From Pseudomonas sp. (GTDB lineage: Bacteria; Pseudomonadota; Gammaproteobacteria; Pseudomonadales; Pseudomonadaceae): a stretch of 6,567 nucleotides of DNA. A model generated the notes under the pieces. The model was not told where the DNA came from. It did not search any database and saw only the letters and a list, made by a program, of their open reading frames with translations. The translations under genes were made by a program, and so were the position numbers. Location: contig DNMQ01000196.1 of the NCBI GenBank assembly GCA_003488145.1, positions 1-6,567 of the forward strand, in the 5' to 3' direction. Of this stretch, positions 1 through 5,994 are shown piece after piece (the first letter of the stretch is position 1; the number at the start of each line of letters is the position of its first letter).

Positions 1-1278
1 TTCCTGCAGAACCTGGCGACCCGCATCCTCGAACTGGACCGCGGCCACCTGATCGACTGGAATGGCGACTACGCAAGCTTCCTGGTGCACAAGGAGCAGC
101 AGTTGGCGGCTGAGGAAACGGCCAATGCGCTGTTCGACAAGAAGCTGGCACAGGAAGAGGTGTGGATTCGCCAGGGCATCAAGGCGCGGCGTACCCGCAA
201 TGAAGGCCGCGTGCGGGCATTGAAGGCGCTGCGCGCCGAGCGCAGCGAGCGCCGTAACGTGCAGGGCAAAGCAACCTTCCAGGTGGAAACCGCTGAGAAG
301 TCCGGCAAGCAGGTCATCGTTGCCGAGGATGTGACGTTCGCCCATGTCGGCGGCGATCCGCTGATCAAGAACTTCTCCATGGTCATCCAGCGCGGAGATC
401 GCATCGGCTTGCTCGGTGCCAACGGTACCGGCAAGACCACGCTGCTCAAGCTGCTGCTGGGCGAGCTTCATCCGAGCAGCGGTTCCATAGAGTTCGGCAC
501 CAAGCTCGAAGTGGCGTATTTCGACCAATTGCGTCACCAGCTGGAGCTGGAGAAGACCGTGGTCGACAACCTCGCCGAAGGACGTGAGTTCATCACCATC
601 GATGGCCAGAATCGTCATGTCCTGAGCTATCTCGGCGACTTCCTGTTCAGCCCGCAGCGCGCACGGACGCCGGTCAAGGCGCTGTCTGGAGGCGAGCGGG
701 CACGGCTCTTGCTGGCCAAGCTGTTCAGTAAGCCGGCCAACCTGCTGGTGCTCGACGAACCGACCAACGACCTCGACGTGGAAACTCTCGAGTTGCTCGA
801 AGAGGTGTTGCTCGGTTTCCAGGGCACCGTATTGATGGTGAGCCACGACCGGGCCTTCCTCGACAACGTGGTCACCAGCACCTTGGTGTTTCAGGGCGGC
901 GGTGAGGTACGCGAGTACGTTGGTGGCTACCAGGACTGGTTGCGCCAGGGTGGTTCGCCGCGTTTGTTGGGTGTTGCAGAGTCCGGCGGCGAGACGAAGG
1001 ACGCCAAAAAAGCGCAGCAGGCTCCGATCGCGCCGGTAGCTGCCGAGGTCGCGCCGGCGAAGAAGAAGCTCAGCTACAAGTTGCAGCGCGAGCTCGAGGC
1101 CTTGCCGGGCAAGATCGATGAGGCGGAACAGGCTATCGATGCGCTCCAGACGCAGATCTCCGATCCGGCCTTCTATCAGCAGCCGGCAGACGTGACCGCT
1201 GCGGTGCTGAGTCGCCTTGAAGCGCTGCAGCTGGAGCTGGACGGCTTGCTGGAGCGCTGGGCAGAGCTGGAGGAGTAA
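1..1278 (+). CDS. uup: ABC-F family ATPase Uup (5' truncated by the window edge)
   Basis: This is the last 425 residues of an ABC-F protein; the open frame runs in from base 1, so the first nucleotide-binding domain is mostly outside. Residue numbers are for the visible part. The inter-domain linker with a basic stretch (IRQGIKARRTRNEGR, about 57-71) is followed by a complete second ATPase domain: Walker A GANGTGKTT at 139-147, signature LSGGE at 228-232, Walker B LLVLDEP from 248, and the switch histidine in SHD at 281-283. After an Ala/Pro-rich linker, a C-terminal coiled-coil domain starts near KLSYKLQRELEALP (about 356) and ends ERWAELEE. A C-terminal coiled coil plus this linker is what separates Uup from EttA and most other ABC-F proteins. 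Uup is soluble, hydrolyses ATP, and is linked to ribosome function and to branched-DNA or transposon-excision phenotypes in E. coli. Full-length Uup is about 635 residues. Family call secure; exact role inferred. Confidence 0.93.
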   Translation, partial: FLQNLATRILELDRGHLIDWNGDYASFLVHKEQQLAAEETANALFDKKLAQEEVWIRQGIKARRTRNEGRVRALKALRAERSERRNVQGKATFQVETAEKSGKQVIVAEDVTFAHVGGDPLIKNFSMVIQRGDRIGLLGANGTGKTTLLKLLLGELHPSSGSIEFGTKLEVAYFDQLRHQLELEKTVVDNLAEGREFITIDGQNRHVLSYLGDFLFSPQRARTPVKALSGGERARLLLAKLFSKPANLLVLDEPTNDLDVETLELLEEVLLGFQGTVLMVSHDRAFLDNVVTSTLVFQGGGEVREYVGGYQDWLRQGGSPRLLGVAESGGETKDAKKAQQAPIAPVAAEVAPAKKKLSYKLQRELEALPGKIDEAEQAIDALQTQISDPAFYQQPADVTAAVLSRLEALQLELDGLLERWAELEE

Positions 1279-1300
1279 TCCCGCCACACTGGCGAGCAGG

Positions 1301-1325
1301 GGTGCGGGTTGCTGGGGCCTGCGCC
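1301..1325 (+). other. weak hairpin after uup
   Basis: GGTGCGGG (1301-1308) can pair with CCTGCGCC (1318-1325) around a 9-base loop, giving 8 pairs of which two are G-U wobbles in plus-strand RNA. It begins 22 bases after the uup stop. No T-tract follows, so it is not a classical intrinsic terminator. It may be a 3' end or processing structure, or chance in GC-rich DNA. I saw no convincing sigma-70 promoter in the rest of the 167-base gap, so the downstream gene may share the uup transcript. Confidence 0.25.
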
Positions 1326-1445
1326 ACACCAATCGTTGCCCGGCGATGCGGCTCCCCATCACGGCTTATGAGATGGATCAATGCCCGGCGTGCTGGCGCG
1401 TAGTTAAGTATCCGCATCGGATCATGCAGTCATGATGGAGCGTTA

Positions 1446-2138
1446 ATGGCAATCGAATACCGCATTACCCTGGATGATGAACACGACTTCAGCTACAGGA
1501 TCGAGCTGGATCGTGAGTACGACAGGGAGGTCGCCGCGCAGGCGCCGAAATGGACCCGTCTGGAGCATCAGCGCTGCTCGAATTGCCCACTGAGCAAGGA
1601 CGATTTCAGCCATTGCCCGGCGGCGGTCGACCTGCACCGGGTGATCGAGGATTTCCAGGGCCTGCCGGCAGTGAAGAAGGCCTTGGTATGGGTGCGCACC
1701 CCGGAGCGTGAGTACACCAAGCAGGTTGGTCTGGACGAGGGGCTGCGGGCACTGCTCGGGGTGATCATGGCTACCAGTGCCTGCCCGGTGCTCGGCGGAC
1801 TCAAGCCCATGGCCAAGCAGCATTTGCCATTTGCCAGCAACAACGAGTTCGTTTTGCGGGCGGTATCGCTCTATCTGGCGCGGCAGTATTTCAACCTGCG
1901 CGAGGGTCGCCATGCGGACTGGGAACTGCGCGGGCTGGTGCGTTCATTTCAGCAGCTGCAACTGGTCAACCAGGCGTTCTGGCAGCGTATTCACGATACC
2001 TGTCACGCTGACTCCAATCTCAAGGCATTTCTGACCTTCTTTTCCATGGCGTCGAGCCTGACCTATTCGCTCGAGACGCAACTGCAGAAGATCCGCCCGC
2101 TGGTGATGAGTGCGGGCGAGGGCGTCGAAGCGGTCTGA
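1446..2138 (+). CDS. Conserved protein of unknown function (resembles the DUF6901 family)
   Basis: A 230-residue soluble protein with no signal peptide or membrane segment. The start at 1446 is supported by GGAG at 1437-1440, five bases upstream. I recognise it as a conserved Pseudomonas-type hypothetical; the DUF6901 name is from memory and less certain than the conservation. The N-terminus is charged and probably beta-rich (MAIEYRITLDDEHDFSYRIE). A cysteine cluster follows: C44-x2-C47 with HC at 56-57, in the context RCSNCPLSK...FSHCP. A second conserved-looking block, ATSACPVLGGLKPMAKQHLPF, spans 109-129 and contains C113. The C-terminal half is helical. The three clustered cysteines plus His56 could bind a metal or form a redox site, but no known zinc-finger class fits. 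It lies 167 bases after uup on the same strand and converges with the stress protein gene. Function unknown. Confidence 0.88.
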   Translation: MAIEYRITLDDEHDFSYRIELDREYDREVAAQAPKWTRLEHQRCSNCPLSKDDFSHCPAAVDLHRVIEDFQGLPAVKKALVWVRTPEREYTKQVGLDEGLRALLGVIMATSACPVLGGLKPMAKQHLPFASNNEFVLRAVSLYLARQYFNLREGRHADWELRGLVRSFQQLQLVNQAFWQRIHDTCHADSNLKAFLTFFSMASSLTYSLETQLQKIRPLVMSAGEGVEAV

Positions 2139-2150
2139 GCTCGCTAGCGT

Positions 2151-2174
2151 GCGCAGAGTGGCTTCACCCTGCGC
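2151..2174 (-). terminator. Hairpin between convergent genes, probable transcript end for the stress protein gene
   Basis: On the minus strand GCGCAGGGTG and CACTCTGCGC form a 10-pair stem with one G-U wobble and a 4-base AAGC loop. It begins 11 bases beyond the stress-protein stop codon. Read on the plus strand the same site has an A-C mismatch, so it folds better in the minus-strand RNA. There is no T-run directly after it in either direction; on the plus side a T5 comes only about 20 bases later, inside the opposing gene. The position between two convergent stops suits a terminator or 3' stabiliser. Termination itself is inferred. Confidence 0.5.
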
Positions 2175-2184
2175 TGCGCTCTGG

Positions 2185-2625
2185 CTAATCGGCCTTTTTC
2201 AAACGCACGGCCAGTACGTCGCACGGCGCGCCGTGGAGGATGTCGTTGGCGGTCGACCCCAGCAGCAGGGCGAGTCCGTGGCGACCATGGCTGCCGACCA
2301 CGATCAGATCACAGCCCTGTTCCTTCGCCAGGCGGTGTACTTCCTGGCGGGGCTGTCCGTAGGCGAGGTGGCGATTCTCTGGAGCCAGGCCTGGGTAGCT
2401 GTCGGCGAAGCCATTCATGCGCTCGCGTGCCTGGTCGAACTGCTGTTGTTGCAGCATCGAAAGGTCCATCGGCACGTCGCCGCCAAAGGCCATGGCCATC
2501 GGCTCGATGATGTGCACCAGGCTCAGCTTGGCATTCGAGGTGCTGGCCAGCGCCTGGGCGCGAGCCACGACCGGATGGCACTCTTCGGTCAGATCGATGG
2601 CGACCAGTATGTGTTGGTAGGGCAT
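2185..2625 (-). CDS. Universal stress protein, UspA family
   Basis: A 146-residue single-domain Usp protein, the usual length. It starts MPYQHILVAIDL, with the conserved Asp11 that contacts adenine nucleotide in this fold. The nucleotide-binding loop GSHGRHGLALLLGST runs from 111 to 125, followed by HGAPCDVLAVR, the typical last strand. The spacer between the second and third loop glycines is eight residues, one fewer than in the ATP-binding archetype (G-2x-G-9x-G-S/T), which I take to be a subgroup trait. The start at 2625 is chosen because AAGGAG lies nine bases upstream (plus-strand 2635-2640) and the Usp fold begins there. The frame stays open for 61 more codons upstream, but those encode no Usp sequence. 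Usp proteins are cytoplasmic dimers that aid survival in stationary phase, low oxygen or other stress; which applies here cannot be read from sequence. It is divergent from the membrane-protein cluster. Confidence 0.93.
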   Translation of the reverse strand: MPYQHILVAIDLTEECHPVVARAQALASTSNAKLSLVHIIEPMAMAFGGDVPMDLSMLQQQQFDQARERMNGFADSYPGLAPENRHLAYGQPRQEVHRLAKEQGCDLIVVGSHGRHGLALLLGSTANDILHGAPCDVLAVRLKKAD

Positions 2626-2679
2626 GGTGTGTTTCTCCTTGCTTGCCGGTTGCCTGAGGCAGCCGTCCCGGCGATGTTT

Positions 2680-2703
2680 GGGGATAACCCCTCGTTTAAG
2701 AGG
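2680..2703 (-). repeat. Two abutting inverted repeats in the stress-protein control region
   Basis: GGGGATAACCCC (2680-2691) is a 4-base inverted repeat with a 4-base centre. CCTCGTTTAAGAGG (2690-2703) is a second one with a 6-base centre. They share two C bases, so as RNA hairpins they compete. They lie 55-78 bases upstream of the stress-protein start, just downstream of its candidate -10 element. The first would sit near the very 5' end of the mRNA; the second could be an operator over the start point. Both stems are short. Confidence 0.35.
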
Positions 2704-2709
2704 TTTATA
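2704..2709 (-). promoter_or_regulatory. Candidate -10 element for the stress protein gene
   Basis: TATAAA on the minus strand is the only good AT-rich -10 match in the leader. It would start transcription near 2697 and give a leader of about 70 bases. The hexamer 17 bases upstream, TGGCGA, is a poor -35 match (3 of 6), so if the promoter is real it probably needs an activator or an alternative sigma factor. Confidence 0.35.
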
Positions 2710-2774
2710 CGACCTTGCTTCGGCCTTCGCCAGTGGCTTGTTGTCACCATCGATGACGGCTGAGGGACACAGGC

Positions 2775-2783
2775 TGCTATCAT
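2775..2783 (+). promoter_or_regulatory. Candidate extended -10 promoter for the membrane protein / amidotransferase cluster
   Basis: TGCTATCAT holds a TG dinucleotide one base before TATCAT, which matches the sigma-70 -10 consensus at 5 of 6 positions. No good -35 lies 16-18 bases upstream, which fits an extended -10 promoter. It would leave a leader of about 105 bases before the ATG at 2897. Confidence 0.4.
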
Positions 2784-2849
2784 GGCCGCCCTTGTCGCTG
2801 CGAGGCATAGCATGCCCGTGGCGACGCTGAATGCACCCCCTGTTGCCTC

Positions 2850-2865
2850 GCCAGCCGCCGCTGGC
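2850..2865 (+). other. Perfect small hairpin in the leader of the membrane protein gene
   Basis: GCCAGC-CGCC-GCTGGC forms a 6-pair GC-rich stem with a 4-base loop, ending 31 bases before the chosen start codon. It is followed by no T-tract. It could affect leader stability or translation, or be chance in GC-rich DNA. Confidence 0.35.
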
Positions 2866-2896
2866 AGTTGTGAACGGCTGTCACCGAGAAAACACC

Positions 2897-3367
2897 ATGC
2901 TGATGTTCGACTCCGATTACTCGCTCGCCTGGGCTCTCTACGGGATAGCCGCGCTGGGATGCCTGATGTTCTGGTTCCGGGTGACGCGCGGAATGTGGCG
3001 CTGGTTGCGCGAGCCGCTACGACTGATCGCGGCTGTGTTGCTGTTCACGCCGACCATCGTCGACCCGGCGAAGGAACTCTTCGCACCGGCGGTGGCCATT
3101 ACCGCCATGGACATGATCTTTCAGGTGGGCAACAACGCCTGGCGCGCCGTGGCGGATCTGGCCATGTACGGGCTGATCGCATTCGGCCTGTATCTGCTGC
3201 TCGTCGCCATACGCTGGCCGATCGAGCGAAAGTATCGACGCCGCCGCGACACTGCGGACGAAGCCGAGGACAGCCGGACGCTGCGCGAACGCATGGAAGA
3301 TGACAGCGATGACGAGCTGGACTACACGCCGTCACGCGGGCGGATGCGCACCGAACCCAGGCTCTAG
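2897..3367 (+). CDS. Small integral membrane protein of unknown function
   Basis: A 156-residue protein starting MLMFDSDYSLAWALYG. Hydrophobic stretches near 10-28, 40-55 and 87-106, with a weaker one near 62-76, suggest three or four membrane segments. The loop TPTIVDPAKELFAPA (51-65) follows the second. After the last segment comes a basic cluster (ERKYRRRRD, 110-118), which by the positive-inside rule puts the tail in the cytoplasm. The tail then turns strongly acidic (EAEDS, EDDSDDELDY) and looks disordered. Homologues are often labelled MFS transporter, but the protein is far too short for that. The start at 2897 has only a weak GAG at 2886-2888. ATG at 2903 is a close alternative. ATG at 2831 would add 22 residues but has no ribosome site and lies before the leader hairpin. 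It ends 35 bases before the amidotransferase gene, so the two are probably co-transcribed. Confidence 0.82.
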   Translation: MLMFDSDYSLAWALYGIAALGCLMFWFRVTRGMWRWLREPLRLIAAVLLFTPTIVDPAKELFAPAVAITAMDMIFQVGNNAWRAVADLAMYGLIAFGLYLLLVAIRWPIERKYRRRRDTADEAEDSRTLRERMEDDSDDELDYTPSRGRMRTEPRL

Positions 3368-3402
3368 TCGAGCGATTCACAGACACCGAGCGGAGATGAC
3401 GC

Positions 3403-4185
3403 ATGTGCGAGCTTCTGGGCATGAGCGCCAATGTTCCAACCGATATCGTTTTCAGCTTCACCGGTCTGATGCAGCGGGGCGGCAAGACCGGCCCACACAA
3501 GGATGGCTGGGGTATCGCCTTCTATGAGGGGCGCGGCTTGCGGTTGTTTCAGGACCCCGTCGCCAGCTGCGAATCCGAGGTGGCGAAGATGGTGCAGCGC
3601 TACCTGATCAAGAGCGAAGTGGTGATCGGCCACATCCGCCACGCCAATGTTGGCAAGGTTTCCCTAGTCAATACCCACCCCTTCGTCCGCGAGCTCTGGG
3701 GGCAGCACTGGTGCTTCGCGCACAATGGCCAGCTTTCGGACTTCGAGCCTGGCAAGGGCATCTATTGCCCGGTCGGCGACACCGACAGCGAGCGCGCCTT
3801 CTGCGACCTGCTGAACCGCATTCGACTGGATTTCCCTAACCGCTGCGACCCGCAGAGCCTGCTGCCCGTGTTGCTTGGCGCCTGCAACGAGTATCGCCGC
3901 AAGGGCGTGTTCAATTGCCTGCTGAGCAACGGTGAATGGTTGTTCAGCTTCTGCAGCACCAAGCTGGCGGAGATTACCCGGCGCGCCCCGTTCGGCCCTG
4001 CTCAGCTCAGAGATGCCGAGCTGACGGTGAACTTCCATGCCGAAACCACCCCTGACGATGTCGTCACCGTGCTGGCGACCGAACCGCTGACCAATAACGA
4101 GCAATGGACCCTGCACGAGCCCGGTCAATGGAGCCTCTGGCAACAGGGCGAATGCGTCGCGCAGGGCAAGGTGGCGACATGCTGA
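3403..4185 (+). CDS. Class II glutamine amidotransferase, YafJ type
   Basis: A 260-residue stand-alone Ntn-hydrolase. Cys2 of MCELLG becomes the N-terminal nucleophile once Met is removed. Other family signatures are HKDGWGIAFY (32-41), the glutamine-site pair GHIRHA (76-81), NTHPF (90-94), the oxyanion motif AHNG (106-109) and GDTDSE (125-130). These match the GATase_4/YafJ family, which releases ammonia from glutamine, but no synthase domain is fused, so the acceptor substrate is unknown. Related proteins include YafJ and the yeast DUG3 enzyme, which acts on the gamma-glutamyl bond of glutathione; a gamma-glutamyl hydrolase role is therefore an alternative. The start is fixed by the need for Cys at position 2 and by GGAG at 3392-3395, seven bases upstream. 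Its last seven bases overlap the next gene. Family secure, reaction unproven. Confidence 0.93.
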   Translation: MCELLGMSANVPTDIVFSFTGLMQRGGKTGPHKDGWGIAFYEGRGLRLFQDPVASCESEVAKMVQRYLIKSEVVIGHIRHANVGKVSLVNTHPFVRELWGQHWCFAHNGQLSDFEPGKGIYCPVGDTDSERAFCDLLNRIRLDFPNRCDPQSLLPVLLGACNEYRRKGVFNCLLSNGEWLFSFCSTKLAEITRRAPFGPAQLRDAELTVNFHAETTPDDVVTVLATEPLTNNEQWTLHEPGQWSLWQQGECVAQGKVATC

Positions 4186-4694
4186 GAAGTTATCTGCGCC
4201 TGACCCTTTTTGCGTTCGGCTTGCTGGTGGGCGTACAGGTGCCGGGTTTCATCGATGCCTATGCCAAGCACGTCGAGGCGAGGCGCCTTGAGGCCGAGCA
4301 GGGTTTGCACGGCTTTCAGGACACAGCGCGGCGCTTCTTCAGCGGCGATCTGGATGCGCTAGTGCAGCACTATCGAGATAGCGACGACCCGGTTTTCCAG
4401 AACGACGCTCAAAGCGTCGAGCATCTGGTGGCGCGGGCCCGCCTGCTCGAGCGCGAGTGGCAGGCGATGCAGCGACCGTGGTACGCACGCGCCATTCACG
4501 TACTGCTCGGCGCCGAGCGCAGTCTGCGCGAGCAGGTATGGAGCAGCTATCGCTTCCAGGTCCTGCTGGCGCCCGAAGCCATTGCCTGGGGGCTGAGTTG
4601 CGCACTGTTGCTAGCCTGGCTGGTGGAGAGCCTGCTGCTGGCGGCAAGCTTCCCGTTTCGCTCGCGGCGCCGCTACCGTACCTTTCGCTCGTGA
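4179..4694 (+). CDS. DUF2937 family two-TM membrane protein
   Basis: A 171-residue protein. Its start codon lies inside the end of the amidotransferase gene (ATGCTGA, 4179-4185), and AAGG at 4168-4171 supplies the ribosome site, so translation is probably coupled. The first hydrophobic segment is about residues 6-26 (LRLTLFAFGLLVGVQVPGF), and the second is about 134-158 (AIAWGLSCALLLAWLVESLL). Between them is a roughly 105-residue polar, largely helical region with FQDTARRFFSGDLDALVQHYRDS. The C-terminus is short and very basic (RSRRRYRTFRS), which suggests it is cytoplasmic and places the middle region in the periplasm. The hydrophobic-helical-hydrophobic layout and length fit DUF2937, whose function is unknown. 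Last gene of the plus-strand cluster. Confidence 0.85.
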   Translation: MLRSYLRLTLFAFGLLVGVQVPGFIDAYAKHVEARRLEAEQGLHGFQDTARRFFSGDLDALVQHYRDSDDPVFQNDAQSVEHLVARARLLEREWQAMQRPWYARAIHVLLGAERSLREQVWSSYRFQVLLAPEAIAWGLSCALLLAWLVESLLLAASFPFRSRRRYRTFRS

Positions 4695-4714
4695 CTTGAA
4701 GGTTGCACTGCCGA

Positions 4715-4742
4715 TTGCCTGGGCTAGTCGCGGCTCAGGTAG
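4715..4742 (+). terminator. Hairpin between the convergent DUF2937 and VWA genes
   Basis: CCTGGGC (4718-4724) pairs with GCTCAGG (4733-4739) around an 8-base loop. Three weaker outer pairs extend the stem to 4715-4742. Three of the ten pairs are G-U wobbles in plus-strand RNA and would be A-C mismatches in the minus-strand RNA, so it folds better in the DUF2937 transcript. It begins 20 bases past that stop codon. It has no T-tract, so efficient intrinsic termination is doubtful. Confidence 0.4.
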
Positions 4743-4766
4743 TGGCTGGCGAACGGACGGATCAAC

Positions 4767-5945
4767 TCACTTCGCCAGAAACTTCATCCCGTCCTCGAGC
4801 CCGCTCAGCGTCAGCGGATACATGCGGTCCTCCACCAGCTCGCGGATGATGCCGGTGGACGTGGTGTAGCCCCAGGTGTCTTTTGGGTAGGGGTTGATCC
4901 AGATGAGCTTCTTGTACTTTTCCATGAAGCGCTGCATCCAGACGTAGCCGGCTTCCTCGTTCCAGTGCTCGACGCTACCGCCCGGCTGGGTGACCTCATA
5001 GGGTGCCATCGCCGCGTCGCCGACGAACACAACCTTGTAGTCCGCGCCGTACTTGTGCAGCACGTCCAGGGTCGACGTGCGTTCCGAAGTGCGGCGGAAA
5101 TTGTTCTTCCACACCGACTCGTAAATGAAGTTGTGGAAGTAAAAGTACTCGAGGTGCTTGAACTCGGTCTTGCAGGCCGAGAACAGCTCCTCGCAGACCT
5201 TCACGTGGGCGTCCATCGAACCGCCGATGTCGAACAGGATCAGCAGCTTCACCGCGTTGCGCCGCTCGGGGCGCATCTGGATGTTGAGCAGGCCGGCATC
5301 TCGCGCGGTATGGTCGATGGTGCCGTCGATATCCAGCTCGTCCGCCGCGCCCTGGCGAGCGAACTTGCGCAGGCGGCGCAGGGCGATCTTGATGTTGCGC
5401 GTACCGAGCTCGACCTGGTCGTCGAGGTTCTTGTACTCGCGCTGGTCCCAGACCTTCACCGCCTTGCCCTGGCGCTTGCCGGCGTCGCCGATGCGGATGC
5501 CTTCGGGGTTGTAGCCGCCCGACCCGAACGGGCTGGTGCCGCCGGTGCCGATCCACTTGTTGCCGCCGGCGTGGCGTTCCTTCTGTTCCTCGAGACGCTT
5601 CTTGAACTCTTCGATCAGCTTGTCCAGGCCGCCTAGGGACTGGATCTGCGCTCGTTCCTCGTCGGTCAGGCTGCGCTCGAATTCCTTGCGCAGCCAGTCT
5701 TCGGGGATCAGCGCCTCGAGATGCTGATCGAGGTTTTCCAGGCCTTTGAAATAGGCACCGAAGGCCCGGTCGAATTTGTCGAAGTGGCGCTCGTCCTTGA
5801 CCATCACCGTGCGTGCCAGGAAATAGAACTCGTCCATGTCGGCGAACACGACGCGGTGCTTGAGCGCATCGATCAGGTCCAGCAGTTCGCGCACTGATAC
5901 CGGCACCTTGGCAGCGCGCATCTCATTGAACAGGCCAAGCAGCAT
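4767..5945 (-). CDS. CoxE-like VWA domain protein, partner of the MoxR ATPase
   Basis: A 392-residue cytoplasmic protein starting MLLGLFNEMRAAKVPVSVRELL. The N-terminal helical part (1-125) ends in a charged coiled-coil-like stretch (about 104-125, LDKLIEEFKKRLEEQKERH). A Gly-rich linker follows (NKWIGTGGTSPFGSGGYNPEG, 129-149). The VWA domain begins near 230: LLILFDIGGSMD (234-245) replaces the usual MIDAS DxSxS with D239-I-G-G-S243, and GDAAMAPYE (309-317) supplies a later acidic position, D310. This is the CoxE-like group, whose genes travel with MoxR AAA+ ATPases; CoxD/CoxE of carbon monoxide dehydrogenase maturation are the best-known pair. The start at 5945 is chosen for AGAGG nine bases upstream and the family-like N-terminus. 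A 63-codon in-frame extension would overlap the GFA gene and looks non-coding. The client here is unknown. Confidence 0.9.
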   Translation of the reverse strand: MLLGLFNEMRAAKVPVSVRELLDLIDALKHRVVFADMDEFYFLARTVMVKDERHFDKFDRAFGAYFKGLENLDQHLEALIPEDWLRKEFERSLTDEERAQIQSLGGLDKLIEEFKKRLEEQKERHAGGNKWIGTGGTSPFGSGGYNPEGIRIGDAGKRQGKAVKVWDQREYKNLDDQVELGTRNIKIALRRLRKFARQGAADELDIDGTIDHTARDAGLLNIQMRPERRNAVKLLILFDIGGSMDAHVKVCEELFSACKTEFKHLEYFYFHNFIYESVWKNNFRRTSERTSTLDVLHKYGADYKVVFVGDAAMAPYEVTQPGGSVEHWNEEAGYVWMQRFMEKYKKLIWINPYPKDTWGYTTSTGIIRELVEDRMYPLTLSGLEDGMKFLAK

Positions 5946-5960
5946 GGCAGAAAACCTCTG

Positions 5961-5980
5961 ACGCACCGTGGATAGTGCGC
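5961..5980 (-). other. Small hairpin between the GFA and VWA genes
   Basis: On the minus strand GCGCAC and GTGCGT pair (6 pairs, one G-U) around an 8-base loop. It lies just upstream of the VWA ribosome-binding site (5955-5959), in the 49-base gap. It could modulate VWA translation or mark an RNA processing site. Short enough to be chance. Confidence 0.25.
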
Positions 5981-5994
5981 AATGTTCGGGGCGC

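Noticed and set aside
1336..1371. TTGCCC and TTATGA as -35/-10 of a promoter before the unknown gene
   Set aside because: The spacing of about 24 bases is too long for sigma-70 and both hexamers are imperfect.
2741..2757. Possible Anr/FNR-type site around TTGTCACCATCGATGAC upstream of the stress protein gene
   Set aside because: Only three of five bases match in the better half-site of TTGAT-N4-ATCAA and the other half fails. The CATCGATG palindrome inside it is short and common in GC-rich DNA.
2110..2763. 217-codon open frame on the plus strand covering the stress protein gene
   Set aside because: Antisense to a clear Usp protein, with no ribosome site and no recognisable domain. It also runs through the convergent hairpin and the divergent promoter region.
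2626..2808. 61-codon in-frame upstream extension of the stress protein
   Set aside because: Usp proteins begin at the MPYQHILVAIDL strand, and a strong AAGGAG site lies just before that ATG. The extension runs through the candidate promoter.
2782..3303. 173-codon open frame overlapping the membrane protein gene in another frame
   Set aside because: Its composition is Arg/His/Ala-rich with no domain. The alternative frame encodes convincing membrane segments and fits the operon spacing.
3664..4143. 159-codon frame opposite the amidotransferase gene
   Set aside because: Shadow of a coding region whose catalytic motifs are all present on the plus strand.
4965..5636. 223-codon open frame on the plus strand opposite the VWA gene
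   Set aside because: It is a mirror of the VWA coding sequence, with Val/Leu/Ala-rich composition typical of antisense frames in GC-rich DNA. The minus strand encodes a recognisable CoxE-like VWA protein over the same bases.
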